Part shown: positions 22,047 through 37,201 of the stretch, piece after piece
How the letters are laid out: the number at the start of each line of letters is the position of its first letter
Position numbering within the stretch: the stretch's first letter is position 1
Assembly (NCBI GenBank): GCA_963281255.1
Contig: OY725504.1
Location: 3,410,001 to 3,474,000 of the forward strand
Length of the DNA stretch: 64,000 nucleotides
Reading direction: 5' to 3'
Source of the DNA: Aphrocallistes beatrix
Lineage: Eukaryota; Porifera; Hexactinellida; Sceptrulophora; Aphrocallistidae
Translations under genes and position numbers: made by a program
Notes under the pieces: model-generated
Databases searched by the model: none
Told to the model about the DNA's origin: nothing
The model's input: the letters and a program-made list of their open reading frames with translations, nothing else

Positions 22047-24843
22047 ATGGCATATTCAGACGCAACACCAAACCAAGCTTTGTTTCCTGGCTTCACCTTT
22101 TCAATCCCAGAAATACAAATTCCACACACATTCGATTTCCAATCGGTCCACCCTACGAATTTTAATCTCTTCCCCTCCAACCCTGAAACCATACCTCAAA
22201 CCTTCCAACCCCCACCGCCCCTTATTAACACAGATCAGGAAATGCAGCATTCCACATCACTCCATGAATCGAATGAAGCTACAAGTTTGGCACAGAACAT
22301 GCAAGAAGATGACAGCACATCGAATGGAGGGCAGCTAAGCTCGCGAAAGGGTGTTGCGATACAGAAACTATGGACTTCTTTCCAACGCGTAGCAACTAAT
22401 CTTTCATATCTCGTAGCTGGTTAGTTGATATACTAAAGTGAATTCAATCATTTACCAATTTGTACTTAAATTTTGAAATTTATTAATTTAGAGGAAAGGA
22501 AAAGATCTCAAAATGACTTAGAAGAATCTTTACACCTCTGGCCGTTGTTCCACCAGACTGCTAGCTCTCTAACAACTTTTTATGAAGGTAACTAGCTACG
22601 TAGGATAGATGTCATGATTACATTAATTAATTTAACACTATCCTTCGTATCATGTTAATTGTCCGATAAGAGTTGATTAGGTTAAACTGGGTTAAACTTT
22701 TGATCACGAGTTATGCCTAAATAGATCACATTGCACATACAATATTATATAATATCCCTTCTGACAATATTATAAGAGCATTTCCATTCTGAATTAATTC
22801 CGACGAGATGAGTAATTTGTATTGGATCTTATTGACTTGTGCATTGAGCTCATGTTTCTGCTTGGATCGAGCTGGAATTAGGGTAGCTGTTACCAAGAAA
22901 GGATTTGGAACGATCGCGGATCTAATTCCAATAATAGAAAGGGATGCATCCAAATTTCCAATACCTGACATAGGGCCTTATCATCTGAAAGAAAATTTCA
23001 TACTAGTGGATATTGTCTTGGATATTTGGTTAAAAAATATTAAAATCAACAAACTGGCAATTCCTGAATTCTCAATTCAACCCAGCGCAAAATCCGGATT
23101 CGAATTAGATACGAAATTATCAATGTCTCTTCAATTCGACTTGTCCATGAAAGGCTGGCTCGATATCATAATTCCAATCTTCGCGGAACCGAAGACATAT
23201 GTCGATGTGGAAAACTTCGATGTTTCTCTCTCCTTTAAAATAATACGGAATTCTGTAGGCAATTTAGAATTGGACAATTCCAGTTTAAAATCTGCGATTA
23301 GCATTGGAAAGTTAGATATACGTTTCGATGGAGGTTTAAACCCGGAAGCTTGGTTATTAAATGTTTTAAACCTGTTCAAATCTTTGAGCAAGAAGATAGT
23401 AGCAAGCGAAATTGAAGAGATGTTACCCACCATTTTGCCAAAAGTGATTTCTAGCATTAACCTTCAGTTACAGCTGAATATGTCCAATTACTTTAACGTG
23501 ATCGACTTGCACCTAGTCGATAATCCGATCTTTGACGACAACTATTTTTCCCTCCTCTGTAATGGAACGATTCGTCTAAAGCGGAACAAACCCACGTACC
23601 CAGCACCACCTCCTCTACTCCCTCCTTTACCTCAAAACTTAGATAACATGCTTTATTTGTGGTTATCTAACTTCACGATAAATTCCGCGATTTGGTCATA
23701 TTACATAGTAGATACTTTCAACGTTACGATTTCCCCTTCTAACCTTACAGCATCTTCGAATTTCAGTAAATTTATCCCAATGCTTAACACTAAATTCTAC
23801 AAACTTTTCATTCCGAAGTTATATGCCGAGTATCCGGATAAAAACCTGACTCTATACATTTCAGCCTTCTCCACGCCGAACATCTCGTTCTATCAGGACG
23901 AAATGGGCATTTCATTGAATCTAACTTGGGACATACGAGTTAACGATAGCAATAGGTTTGTACCAATTCTAAAGCTTGGCACTGCCTTCAACATCAAGTC
24001 CAGTTTGAATATTTCCAATAGCCAAGGCGCTTATTTCTTGGAACTCAAGGCAGTGAGTCTGCATCACAACCTACTGCTGCTTCAATCTGACCCGATTTTA
24101 GGAGATGTCGATAAACTAATGCAATTAATTAACAGAATCCTGTATGATCAGTTTTTCATTAATTTGATCAATTCGTTTCTCCCTGCAAAAGGTTTTGACA
24201 TCTCACCCCTTTTGGATCAGTTTCCAGTTGAAATTCTGTCTCCCGATTTAAGATTCTCTGACGGCTTCCTGCTGATAGATATGAGCTTCAAATTCAAGCA
24301 AATCCCATTCCTAAAACGCCCTACGCCTAATAGCGAGATATTAAGAAAAATGTTCGCTAATTCGTATAAGCTTTCAATAAAACGCGAGTTATAAGCTATT
24401 GAACCGTCTTGTATTCTTAGGATTTTGTTTGTATATTGGTTATTTGTATTAATGAGTTTCGTGTTATTATAGAGGCGATTAATGTATATGGGAGAGGCCT
24501 TGACCAAGGGATCGAGTACGGTAAGATCGTAGAGAGACGTGAGCTAGTCAACAAAAGTAAGAAATACAGAAAGTTAAAGAAAGAGTCACAGCCGTTTCCA
24601 GAGAGACCACCGTCTGCTTCAGGAGAGTATGAAGATCAATGGAGCTCCCAACCCTCATCTCCCTGCCCAAACTGTGGATTCTCTCAGCAAAAACCTCCAA
24701 GTCCAATCCCAGGCCAACACATGGGCATTCGAACTCGCCCAAACGTACCTATAGTGGAACAGAATCGCAAACGGAACATCTCTTTAAACACTGATGAAAT
24801 TCCAATGGAAATATCCATTCAGAAAAAGCCAAAATATCTGTGA
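22047..24843 (+). CDS. Unrecognised three-exon gene that hosts the BPI-like gene
   Basis: Exons 22047-22419, 22492-22587 and 24473-24843 join in matching phase (G|AG at both junctions) to give 279 residues. The first ~90 residues are Pro/Phe/Asn-rich and probably disordered. A helical block follows (IQKLWTSFQRVATNLSYLVA, then EERKRSQNDLEESLHLWPLF), continuing across the large intron as EEAINVYGRGLDQGIEYGKI. A basic stretch (KSKKYRKLKK) and a Ser/Pro-rich tail with a single CPNC end the protein. I do not recognise the family. Intron 2 (22588-24472, 1,885 bp) contains a complete intronless gene on the same strand. A polyadenylation signal AATAAA is at 25099-25104. The exon 3 assignment depends on phase and on the continuing helical character; exon 3 could instead belong to an unrelated transcript. 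Confidence 0.6.
22808..24394 (+). CDS. BPI/LBP-fold lipid-binding protein, secreted, nested in an intron
   Basis: An uninterrupted 528-residue frame. Residues 1-20 form a signal peptide (MSNLYWILLTCALSSCFCLD). What follows matches the bactericidal/permeability-increasing protein layout: GIRVAVTKKGFGTIADL at the start of barrel 1, a Pro-rich linker between barrels at about residues 265-278 (PAPPPLLPPLPQ), and a second barrel ending in FKFKQIPFLKR. Many N-glycosylation sequons (NISN, NLTW, NFTI) suit a secreted protein. Family members bind lipopolysaccharide or other lipids; whether this one is antimicrobial or a lipid carrier cannot be told from sequence. The gene lies wholly inside intron 2 of the host gene, same strand, 220 bp after the donor and 78 bp before the acceptor. 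An AATAAA at 24376-24381 falls within its last codons. Confidence 0.82.
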   Translation: MSNLYWILLTCALSSCFCLDRAGIRVAVTKKGFGTIADLIPIIERDASKFPIPDIGPYHLKENFILVDIVLDIWLKNIKINKLAIPEFSIQPSAKSGFELDTKLSMSLQFDLSMKGWLDIIIPIFAEPKTYVDVENFDVSLSFKIIRNSVGNLELDNSSLKSAISIGKLDIRFDGGLNPEAWLLNVLNLFKSLSKKIVASEIEEMLPTILPKVISSINLQLQLNMSNYFNVIDLHLVDNPIFDDNYFSLLCNGTIRLKRNKPTYPAPPPLLPPLPQNLDNMLYLWLSNFTINSAIWSYYIVDTFNVTISPSNLTASSNFSKFIPMLNTKFYKLFIPKLYAEYPDKNLTLYISAFSTPNISFYQDEMGISLNLTWDIRVNDSNRFVPILKLGTAFNIKSSLNISNSQGAYFLELKAVSLHHNLLLLQSDPILGDVDKLMQLINRILYDQFFINLINSFLPAKGFDISPLLDQFPVEILSPDLRFSDGFLLIDMSFKFKQIPFLKRPTPNSEILRKMFANSYKLSIKREL

Positions 24844-25242
24844 AGCACTTCGTAGATCATAACACACACCTATTAATATATCAGTCAATTACCACTTGCG
24901 AATTATATAGCCTCATCATCATAGAAGCCTTGTTTCTCATTGCTAATGTATGGTAATCCCATTTTAATGGTTACCACCTTTTTATGTATGTGTGGTTTTT
25001 ATAGGTGTGATGTTGTATGCGGCACAAATCAGTGTCGAATCACTGTGATAAAGTGAATGTCTATTAATGGTACACATTATTTATGCACACAGTACAACAA
25101 TAAAGTTATTGCAATTCTATTGTAGGAGTTCCATGTAGTTATATTTCCAATGAAAACCAATCTAAAGTGTCTGACTTTTATTACCGGGATTTCTTAACTC
25201 ATTTATTTGGAATTTATATTTATAATAGTTAGAATCAATCGA
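24844..25242. other. Host-gene 3' region and SURF6 upstream region
   Basis: Contains the AATAAA at 25099-25104 for the upstream gene and, about 140 bp further on, the SURF6 start codon. No other feature is seen. Confidence 0.45.
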
Positions 25243-26025
25243 ATGTCTTTAGACGAACATTTCCAATATTATTCAAATCTGTTAAACCTTATCCCACTCC
25301 CTAAGTTACAAGAAAACGATTCAGATAGTGATGATGACAACCTTAGAGTTGCAAGTATTAACTCAGCACAGAACAATACGTCCGGAATAAATGGAAATTT
25401 GAATGGTGAAATTGTGAAACTACCACCTGATAAACTATGGGAAAAGTACCAATCGAAAATGGCTGAGTTACAAGGGACCCGAGGGGATGGCAAATCTAAG
25501 AAAAATAGAGTTAAAGAGTCCGTGAAAAGTAAGGTTAAAACGAAGAAAGTTAAAAAAAGTCCGAATCTGAAAAAGAAACCTGTTACAAAGGAAAAAGACA
25601 GCATTAGTAAGGAAGATATCCAGTTTAGTCAACTCAAGTTCAAAAGTAACATTAACCTCAACGAGGTAATGCCGAAAAAGAAGAATTATTCTAACCTGTT
25701 CATTCAAGCTGAAAAGAAACAAAGAAAGCTGGAAGCGTTAAAGGAGAAAGATCCAACTCTAGCTGAGAAGGCGATCAACTCGGACCGATGGGATCGAGTT
25801 ATGGGCAAGATCGAGGGACGAAAGCAGAGAGACGATGTGAAAAAGCTTCATCAGTCTTGGAAACAAGTTCAGAAGAGGAAGCAGACGAGTAGGAAGCAGA
25901 TGAAAGATAGGTTTAGCTTCCAGGAGAAACAGATCAAAGAGAAACAAGATAAAAGGAGCCGACATATCCGAGAACGGAGAGAGAATAAGTTGAAGAATAA
26001 AATCAAAAAGAGACGAAACAAATGA
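25243..26025 (+). CDS. SURF6: Surfeit locus protein 6, nucleolar ribosome-biogenesis factor
   Basis: SURF6 (yeast Rrp14) acts in pre-rRNA processing in the nucleolus. This intronless frame encodes 260 residues from the ATG at 25243; the frame continues upstream without an ATG. The SURF6 core is seen as VMPKKKNYSNLFIQAEKKQR and then EKAINSDRWDRVMGKIEGRK, followed by the very basic helical tail (RERRENKLKNKIKKRRNK). The N-terminal half is short, acidic then lysine-rich. The protein is shorter than vertebrate SURF6 (about 360 residues), mostly in the non-conserved N-terminal part. Confidence 0.93.
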   Translation: MSLDEHFQYYSNLLNLIPLPKLQENDSDSDDDNLRVASINSAQNNTSGINGNLNGEIVKLPPDKLWEKYQSKMAELQGTRGDGKSKKNRVKESVKSKVKTKKVKKSPNLKKKPVTKEKDSISKEDIQFSQLKFKSNINLNEVMPKKKNYSNLFIQAEKKQRKLEALKEKDPTLAEKAINSDRWDRVMGKIEGRKQRDDVKKLHQSWKQVQKRKQTSRKQMKDRFSFQEKQIKEKQDKRSRHIRERRENKLKNKIKKRRNK

Positions 26026-26119
26026 ACTAATTTACTTCATTTTAGTTGCAATTTGCATGAATGGTCACTCCAAATTTGGAGCTATCATCAGAGACTATGA
26101 TAGCATCCAATTTACTTAA

Positions 26120-28058
26120 GGATACCGCCCTCGAAAAAACATATGATTTGCATTACAGCATACGATGAAAGTAGAGCTATAAGAGATGTTAAGCGTGGGG
26201 AGGTATCTCCATCAAGAAATACTGGCACATTCCAAACCGTTTTTGATTCTCATTTCTAGATTTTGAGATACAGTGTCTCAAAGTCAGTTTTTTAAATTTT
26301 CCGCTAGCACATCTTAATGGTAGAAATTTAGGCACTCAATGAATTGTTTAGGACATACCAAGGAATCAAACGCTTCCAAAATCGAATCATAGATAGTCTA
26401 CCATATTTGCAACTTCATAGGACCAGAAGAAAGTTAAAATGACAATTATTGTAAAATTTATCGGTGTCCGAAAAAAAAGGGCCAAAAAACGGCGAAAAAT
26501 GTCTGTTTTTTTTGGGAAATCATGAATAAAATCACCGAGTTAGAATATATCCAAAAAATGGTGGTCCTACGTTCATCGAATAATGATATTAAACAACTCT
26601 TGAAATTTTCAAACTTCTATCTCAAACCAAATTTGAGAAATAATTCTGTAAAGACGGTCAATTTTGAAATTTTAATGTCCCAAGATATAGAGATTTTAAG
26701 TTTAGGTGTTAAGAAGAATGTAAAATGAGTTATTAATAATGCACATAAGCATCCACAGACATTTATTCGCATCCATACTGCTGATTTAGGTATATTAAAG
26801 CCAAATATTACCAAAAATAGCAAAAGTACCCTGAAAATCCACAAATTCCCTTGAGGCCCCTAACTCCGAATATTTGAGATAATTGTAGATAATATTTCAT
26901 ATTCCTGGCACTGCGAAGTATAATCTATCAGTTTAGAATGAATAAAAAGCTTCCAAAAAGTATATTAGGAAGTTAGAGCGAAAGTCTACGACTTTTAGTT
27001 TCGAAGTTAGGATTTTCGAAAAATGCTACGTCATCATAAGACAAAAATCTAAAACTTAACATTCCATGGGGTGTAGTGCAATTATTATCAAAGAATCATA
27101 TATGTACACTCGTAAAAAGTATATTAGGAAGTGAGAACTAAGAATTTGGACTTGTATTTACAAAGATAGAGAGATATCTCTTTTTGGACCCTAAATGGGG
27201 GTTTTTGACCGAATCTGCGAGGTCCAAGGCCAGTACTTTCAAAATAATTATCAAAAGTTCTCCAATTTTTCTGTACATATTATTAACGGCAATTGTATTC
27301 ACTATTTAGCATAATAGCTAAATTTGGACACATATTTAATGATTAGATTCGCCATTTTCTAATAGATTCAAAGTTCTCCATAGAATTTGTATTACAATTA
27401 AATCAATGATAAGTCGAGAATTATTTATTTTTTGACAAAGGAATGGTCGAGGAACCTATATATTTTCGCATATATCCTTTTATTTAAGGATATAATATAT
27501 TAAATATCTACAATAGTTTTTAAGATATGACATCAGCCTCTTTCGGGAACTTAGAGGGATATTATGGCCGAACTTTACCTATAATATGCGATATCTCAAG
27601 AACAAATGGTCGGATCCGAACAAATTTTTTTTTGAAACGATCAGAATTTTATTTCTGACCCAGTGATCGCTAAATATCTGAGATCAAACTTGCGATTTCC
27701 CGAGGATTATATAAATGAACACCCTTATAGAGCTATTTTGTTTGGATTTTATTTGCCCATTCTTTTAAATCTTTGTGTTTTATAATCTCCAAAGGTCCTA
27801 AAACAATGTTAAGGTTCATATCATTAAAAAAATATCAAATAAGTTAAAAACTAATTGGTAAATGAGTTAAAATCCTCTAATAATTTTTCAATTTTTATTA
27901 ACGCTAAACTTTAGGGGGTTATTTCGCAAAAAATTAAAAAAAATGCCGTCCAAATAGTGCTATCAGATGGTAGACCGATCAGTAATACAATGGAATTAGC
28001 AATAAAACATTTTGCAGTTTCTTTTTACGCCAGGCAAGATTTTTCGAGGGCGGTATCC
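26120..28058. mobile_element. 1.94-kb non-coding TIR element with TTAA flanks
   Basis: The left end GGATACCGCCCTCGAAAAA (26120-26138) is an exact inverted match to 28040-28058. TTAA flanks both ends (26116-26119 and 28059-28062), which fits a piggyBac-type target duplication, although the same four bases could be part of a longer palindromic terminus. The interior is AT-rich with no frame above about 75 codons and no transposase motif, so it is non-autonomous or heavily decayed. It has internal direct repeats of about 19 bp (core AAAAAGTATATTAGGAAGT near 26955 and 27114). It fills almost the whole SURF6 to MYO1 spacer. Confidence 0.85.
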
Positions 28059-28442
28059 TTAACATTCCCTCCTTATATGGTAAATGTAGCCGGTTAAACT
28101 AAGACCAATTTCATCTGAATTTCTCGACATCAAACCATTTAAGTATGGCTATATTTGATGAGATTCCTGTTAGCTTTGTAAACGAATCCAATCCATTGTT
28201 CAGTAGGCCCTCTGAGGATATCTCTGCACATTGTGTCTCATTACGGCTGCTCTAGAACTTGTCTTGTACTCGATGTGCCAGAATTAGTTCACATTTATTA
28301 CTTTATTGTTGAGTAATTTAGATATTGATTGTGAATTGGGTTTAGCTGATCGATTAGAAATTAGTTCTCCTTTTTAAACAGAAATAGATGAAGGGCTGGT
28401 GAGGATACTGAGTAAACAAACTGAAATACAACTCAAATATTA

Positions 28443-33876
<5,434 letters not shown>

Positions 33877-34662
33877 ATTGATACAAAACAGCAAAAGCCA
33901 CCGAATATGAAGAAGAGTGTTATAATATTATTTATTGACTTACTAATCTTATTTTCATTTTATGAGTGTATCACATAGACTTTGTATTATAATAGTTTCA
34001 AATTAGATTATTGAGTTATTGTAATATAGTTTATTGACACTTATAAAAAACTTGTTGTGATTATGTTCTATATTTTGTTGTGATTCAGAATTTCGAGAAC
34101 AGTATTGAAAAATGTCATAACATTTTAGAGAAATCGGGTATATTTCGTCGCTCATATACAAAATATGTGTCATGAATACAATTCGGAATAAGTATGAAGA
34201 CTTGGAAATTAAAGGATTATCTCATAGTTCGAACTCTGAATGTTGAGAATTGAACATTTCCAGAATTAATCAAAGAAATGACATGATAGATTATTAAAAA
34301 TTGTCAGATTGCAAAGCACCAATTTTCAAAGCCAAATAACTTCATATGTGTTTAATCATTGATAAACACATCAACACCTAATTTCACAACTTGCCATCGT
34401 TAGCATTGGTGATTAAAATTTGACAGTTGTGAGGCATCATCGAGCTTCATAACTGTGAAAAACAATCAAACGAACTTCAAAATCGATCCTGATGGAGTGG
34501 GAAAGTGTTTTCACTTCACAGCGTAAGTCAAATGGCTTTTCCGAATGTCATTAGTCAATGTAAACTTAGCATTGAGTTGAGTATATAAATAAGATGTCAT
34601 AGCCAACATTACTCAACTCATTCTGATTTGAACTGCTACAAGTACATTCCGAAACTCGCAAC
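33877..34662. other. Intergenic region upstream of the homeobox gene
   Basis: About 0.8 kb of AT-rich sequence with the myosin 3' UTR at its left and the homeobox core promoter at its right. No further gene is seen. Confidence 0.45.
34582..34590 (+). promoter_or_regulatory. TATA box of the homeobox gene
   Basis: TATATAAAT lies about 80 bp before the ATG. An initiator-like TCATT falls about 35 bp downstream, near 34619, giving a short 5' UTR. Match and spacing fit a focused TATA promoter. Confidence 0.6.
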
Positions 34663-35181
34663 ATGTCAATGAAATCGAATATGTTTCTCATTGAAAATTT
34701 GCTAAGCGACTGCAGCAAATCGCCTGATTCATCATCATCTTCTTCACCTTGCAGTTCCCCGATTGAATTTCAGGCAACGAAACGTCCCAAATTCTGCGAA
34801 GATTTCATGCGAGACACTCCGAGACAAATAAATTCCGGTTACATCTATGCAAACCCGATAAGTCTTGGCAATATAGTCTACGCACAGCCAATTCCCTTCA
34901 ACCGACTGCAACCGATCCCTCCTCCTTACTACATGCGGGGAGGGAACTACCTCTACGACGTGTCGGGGCGAAGGAGGAAAACACGAACTGTTTTCACACA
35001 AGAGCAAACCTCACGTCTCGAGGCTTGCTTCAATTCCCACAAGTACCTTTGTCTTGCTGACAGAATGTCCTTGGCACGGGAACTTAACCTGAACGAAGCT
35101 CAGATCAAAACTTGGTTCCAGAACAGAAGGACCAAGCTGAAGAAACAACTCGCCGACATGGATGAGGATGTTTTCTATTGA
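34663..35181 (+). CDS. ANTP-class (NK-like) homeobox transcription factor
   Basis: An intronless 172-residue protein whose homeodomain lies at about residues 104-163 (RRRKTRTVFTQEQTSRLEA then KYLCLADRMSLARELNLNE). The recognition helix AQIKTWFQNRRTKLKKQ has Gln50, Asn51 and Arg53. The N-terminal part is short: a Ser-rich stretch and a Pro/Tyr-rich region, with FLIENLLS near residue 10, similar to EH1/Engrailed-repressor-type N-terminal motifs of NK genes but not a firm match. By eye the homeodomain resembles Lbx, Tlx and Vent types (KYL..ADR, TWFQNRR.KLK, downstream acidic tail DMDEDV). Orthology is uncertain and a fast-evolving NK gene is likely. The promoter has a TATA box. Confidence 0.85.
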   Translation: MSMKSNMFLIENLLSDCSKSPDSSSSSSPCSSPIEFQATKRPKFCEDFMRDTPRQINSGYIYANPISLGNIVYAQPIPFNRLQPIPPPYYMRGGNYLYDVSGRRRKTRTVFTQEQTSRLEACFNSHKYLCLADRMSLARELNLNEAQIKTWFQNRRTKLKKQLADMDEDVFY

Positions 35182-36339
35182 GCTTCAAACATTTAGATCA
35201 AACGATCGGTAAACAGATGTGTGCGGATTACATACGATGACCTTAGATAATCTTCAATTATTATAATACTTGATACATTTCATATTTAGTTACATCTTCA
35301 ATTCACATTTTTATGACCAACACATCGATTTATTTCTACATTTTATTGTTTCTATCACTTTGCGTTTTTTATTAAACTTAAACTCAATATGTTTCTCATT
35401 AAATTACGTAGAAGGGTTATATTAATTATGGAATTCAGTAATTATAATACAAAGCATTTTGGTTTCGTCAACATGCTTGCCGTCCAAACTCTAATGTATT
35501 GACCAACTTTAAAAGGGTGATTAAATCCAATAGAAATTATTCTAATTATTGCGTTTTTATGCAAGCAATACATAATAAGCCACGAGACGTTTCATTTATT
35601 AATTAATGATTATGACTATCTCCACTGTTAATGTCATGGGAGCTTTGATCCACGATGAATTCTGATATCTTAATTCATAGCATTGTAACAATATAACAAC
35701 TAAATTCAACCTATCAGCCAGTTTAATTTGTTTTCAATTAATTGTCTCGAAATTATACATTAATTGGAATAGCATTTTGAATTTCAAAAGTTGCATCCAG
35801 TAGCTATGCATTAGGAGCTGAGTATATGCATCAATCGAATATATTCCATTATGAGAAATTGGTAATAGGCGAAGCCCACTGTAAATCGACATAGGTGTTA
35901 GTATTGATAACAACTGTTTCAGTTTGTAATTGCATTCCAGACTAGAATAATCAATGATAAAGTATGTAGCGAGTCGTGAAGCGGGTTGTGAACCAAAGGA
36001 ACAAGTAATGTCAAGTGGTACTCTGCAAACTTTGAAATTTTAATCTATTTATCACTATTTAAATCCATTAATTAGAACATCTTTTCATTTATTATCTGAC
36101 TCCGGTAGGGCGGGGTATTCACAAATGCTTGATAATTTGCTTTTGATTAAATAATTTTGTCTTGGTAAAGTATCGGGCTTATCACTTCATATCGGGGTAT
36201 CTTTTAAATAATCATAATTTCCAATTATGAACACCTCCCATATTTGTAAAATATGAATCAAATCATTGAAATTCACATTCCATTCGGAATATAAATCACT
36301 AATTATATCTCATGCAACACTGCTATACGGCAAATATAA
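35182..36339. other. Intergenic region between convergent homeobox and PSMD9 genes
   Basis: About 1.2 kb of AT-rich sequence holding the two 3' ends. No coding frame of note, repeat array or RNA gene is seen. Confidence 0.45.
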
Positions 36340-36984
36340 TTAGACTGGGTTCACAATACATCCCAACAGCCCCCTTCCACTCCATCTTTTCGGTACTAAT
36401 CTGATTCCCACTCTCTGATCATCTCTCAACACGCCCACCGATATACTCACACCTTCAGAATGTTGCACCACGCGACCAATATCAGCGACACTGCTGAAGT
36501 TGTGAATGGAAACACTGCCAAACCATAATATTAGATCTCCATTCTTTAATTCTGCTTGGTCGGCAGGGGATCCAGGCAACACCATTGAAATGCGAGCGAA
36601 CACTTTTTCTTTCAGTGACATTACTCTGTCCTGATTATCTTCTGTTTCGCTCTGTCCATTGGCTTGGGCTTGGGGTGACTTAGTTAACTTTGCTTCTGCA
36701 TGTAATTCATGCAGTTTCTTTTCAAACGCCTTCATAGCAGCTTTGTGGTCATTCCTGAGTCGAATTATCTTCTGTCTCGCGCTTCTTACCGCGTATAGAT
36801 CAATGTCAGAACGCGGGAAGTTATCTGAATCGATTAAAGCCCCCTCCATCCCCACTCCACCTTGAGAATCCAGAACTTCTAAGGACTGGCGGATCTCGTC
36901 CTCTATTTCGCCCTTTTTAGACATCAACTCTGGTGCAGTTAAGTCTTCAAAAGCACTCCCAATAATGTCTTGAACATCTGCCAT
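36340..36984 (-). CDS. PSMD9: 26S proteasome assembly chaperone PSMD9 (p27)
   Basis: PSMD9 chaperones the Rpt4-Rpt5-p27 module during 19S base assembly. A single 214-residue frame (human 223) has the N-terminal helical coiled region (LMSKKGEIEDEIRQSLEVLD then DNFPRSDIDLYAVRSARQKI) and a C-terminal PDZ domain (FARISMVLPGSPADQAELK, NGDLILWFGSV). The DNFPRSDIDLY block is highly characteristic of the family. There are no introns. It is the last gene of a minus-strand run following NRBP1, whose stop lies 217 bp upstream. Confidence 0.95.
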   Translation of the reverse strand: MADVQDIIGSAFEDLTAPELMSKKGEIEDEIRQSLEVLDSQGGVGMEGALIDSDNFPRSDIDLYAVRSARQKIIRLRNDHKAAMKAFEKKLHELHAEAKLTKSPQAQANGQSETEDNQDRVMSLKEKVFARISMVLPGSPADQAELKNGDLILWFGSVSIHNFSSVADIGRVVQHSEGVSISVGVLRDDQRVGIRLVPKRWSGRGLLGCIVNPV

Positions 36985-37201
36985 TTCTCACTGTTACTTA
37001 TATAATACGTATTAAAGTAAAATAAATGCAATTGCTAGGTATTTCAGATGTTGGTTTCTATACTTTGCTATATCTGGAAAACTAAAATATTTGTATTTTG
37101 TATTAAAATAAATTCAATTTGACTGAAATTCATTAATACTTTTATTTATCCTTCTAAAATGCATTCACATAACTAATTACAGTCCTTATATCGTGGCTTC
37201 T

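Noticed and set aside
26522..26728. 68-codon ORF inside the TIR element as a transposase remnant
   Set aside because: No catalytic or DNA-binding motif is visible and the length fits chance in AT-rich sequence.
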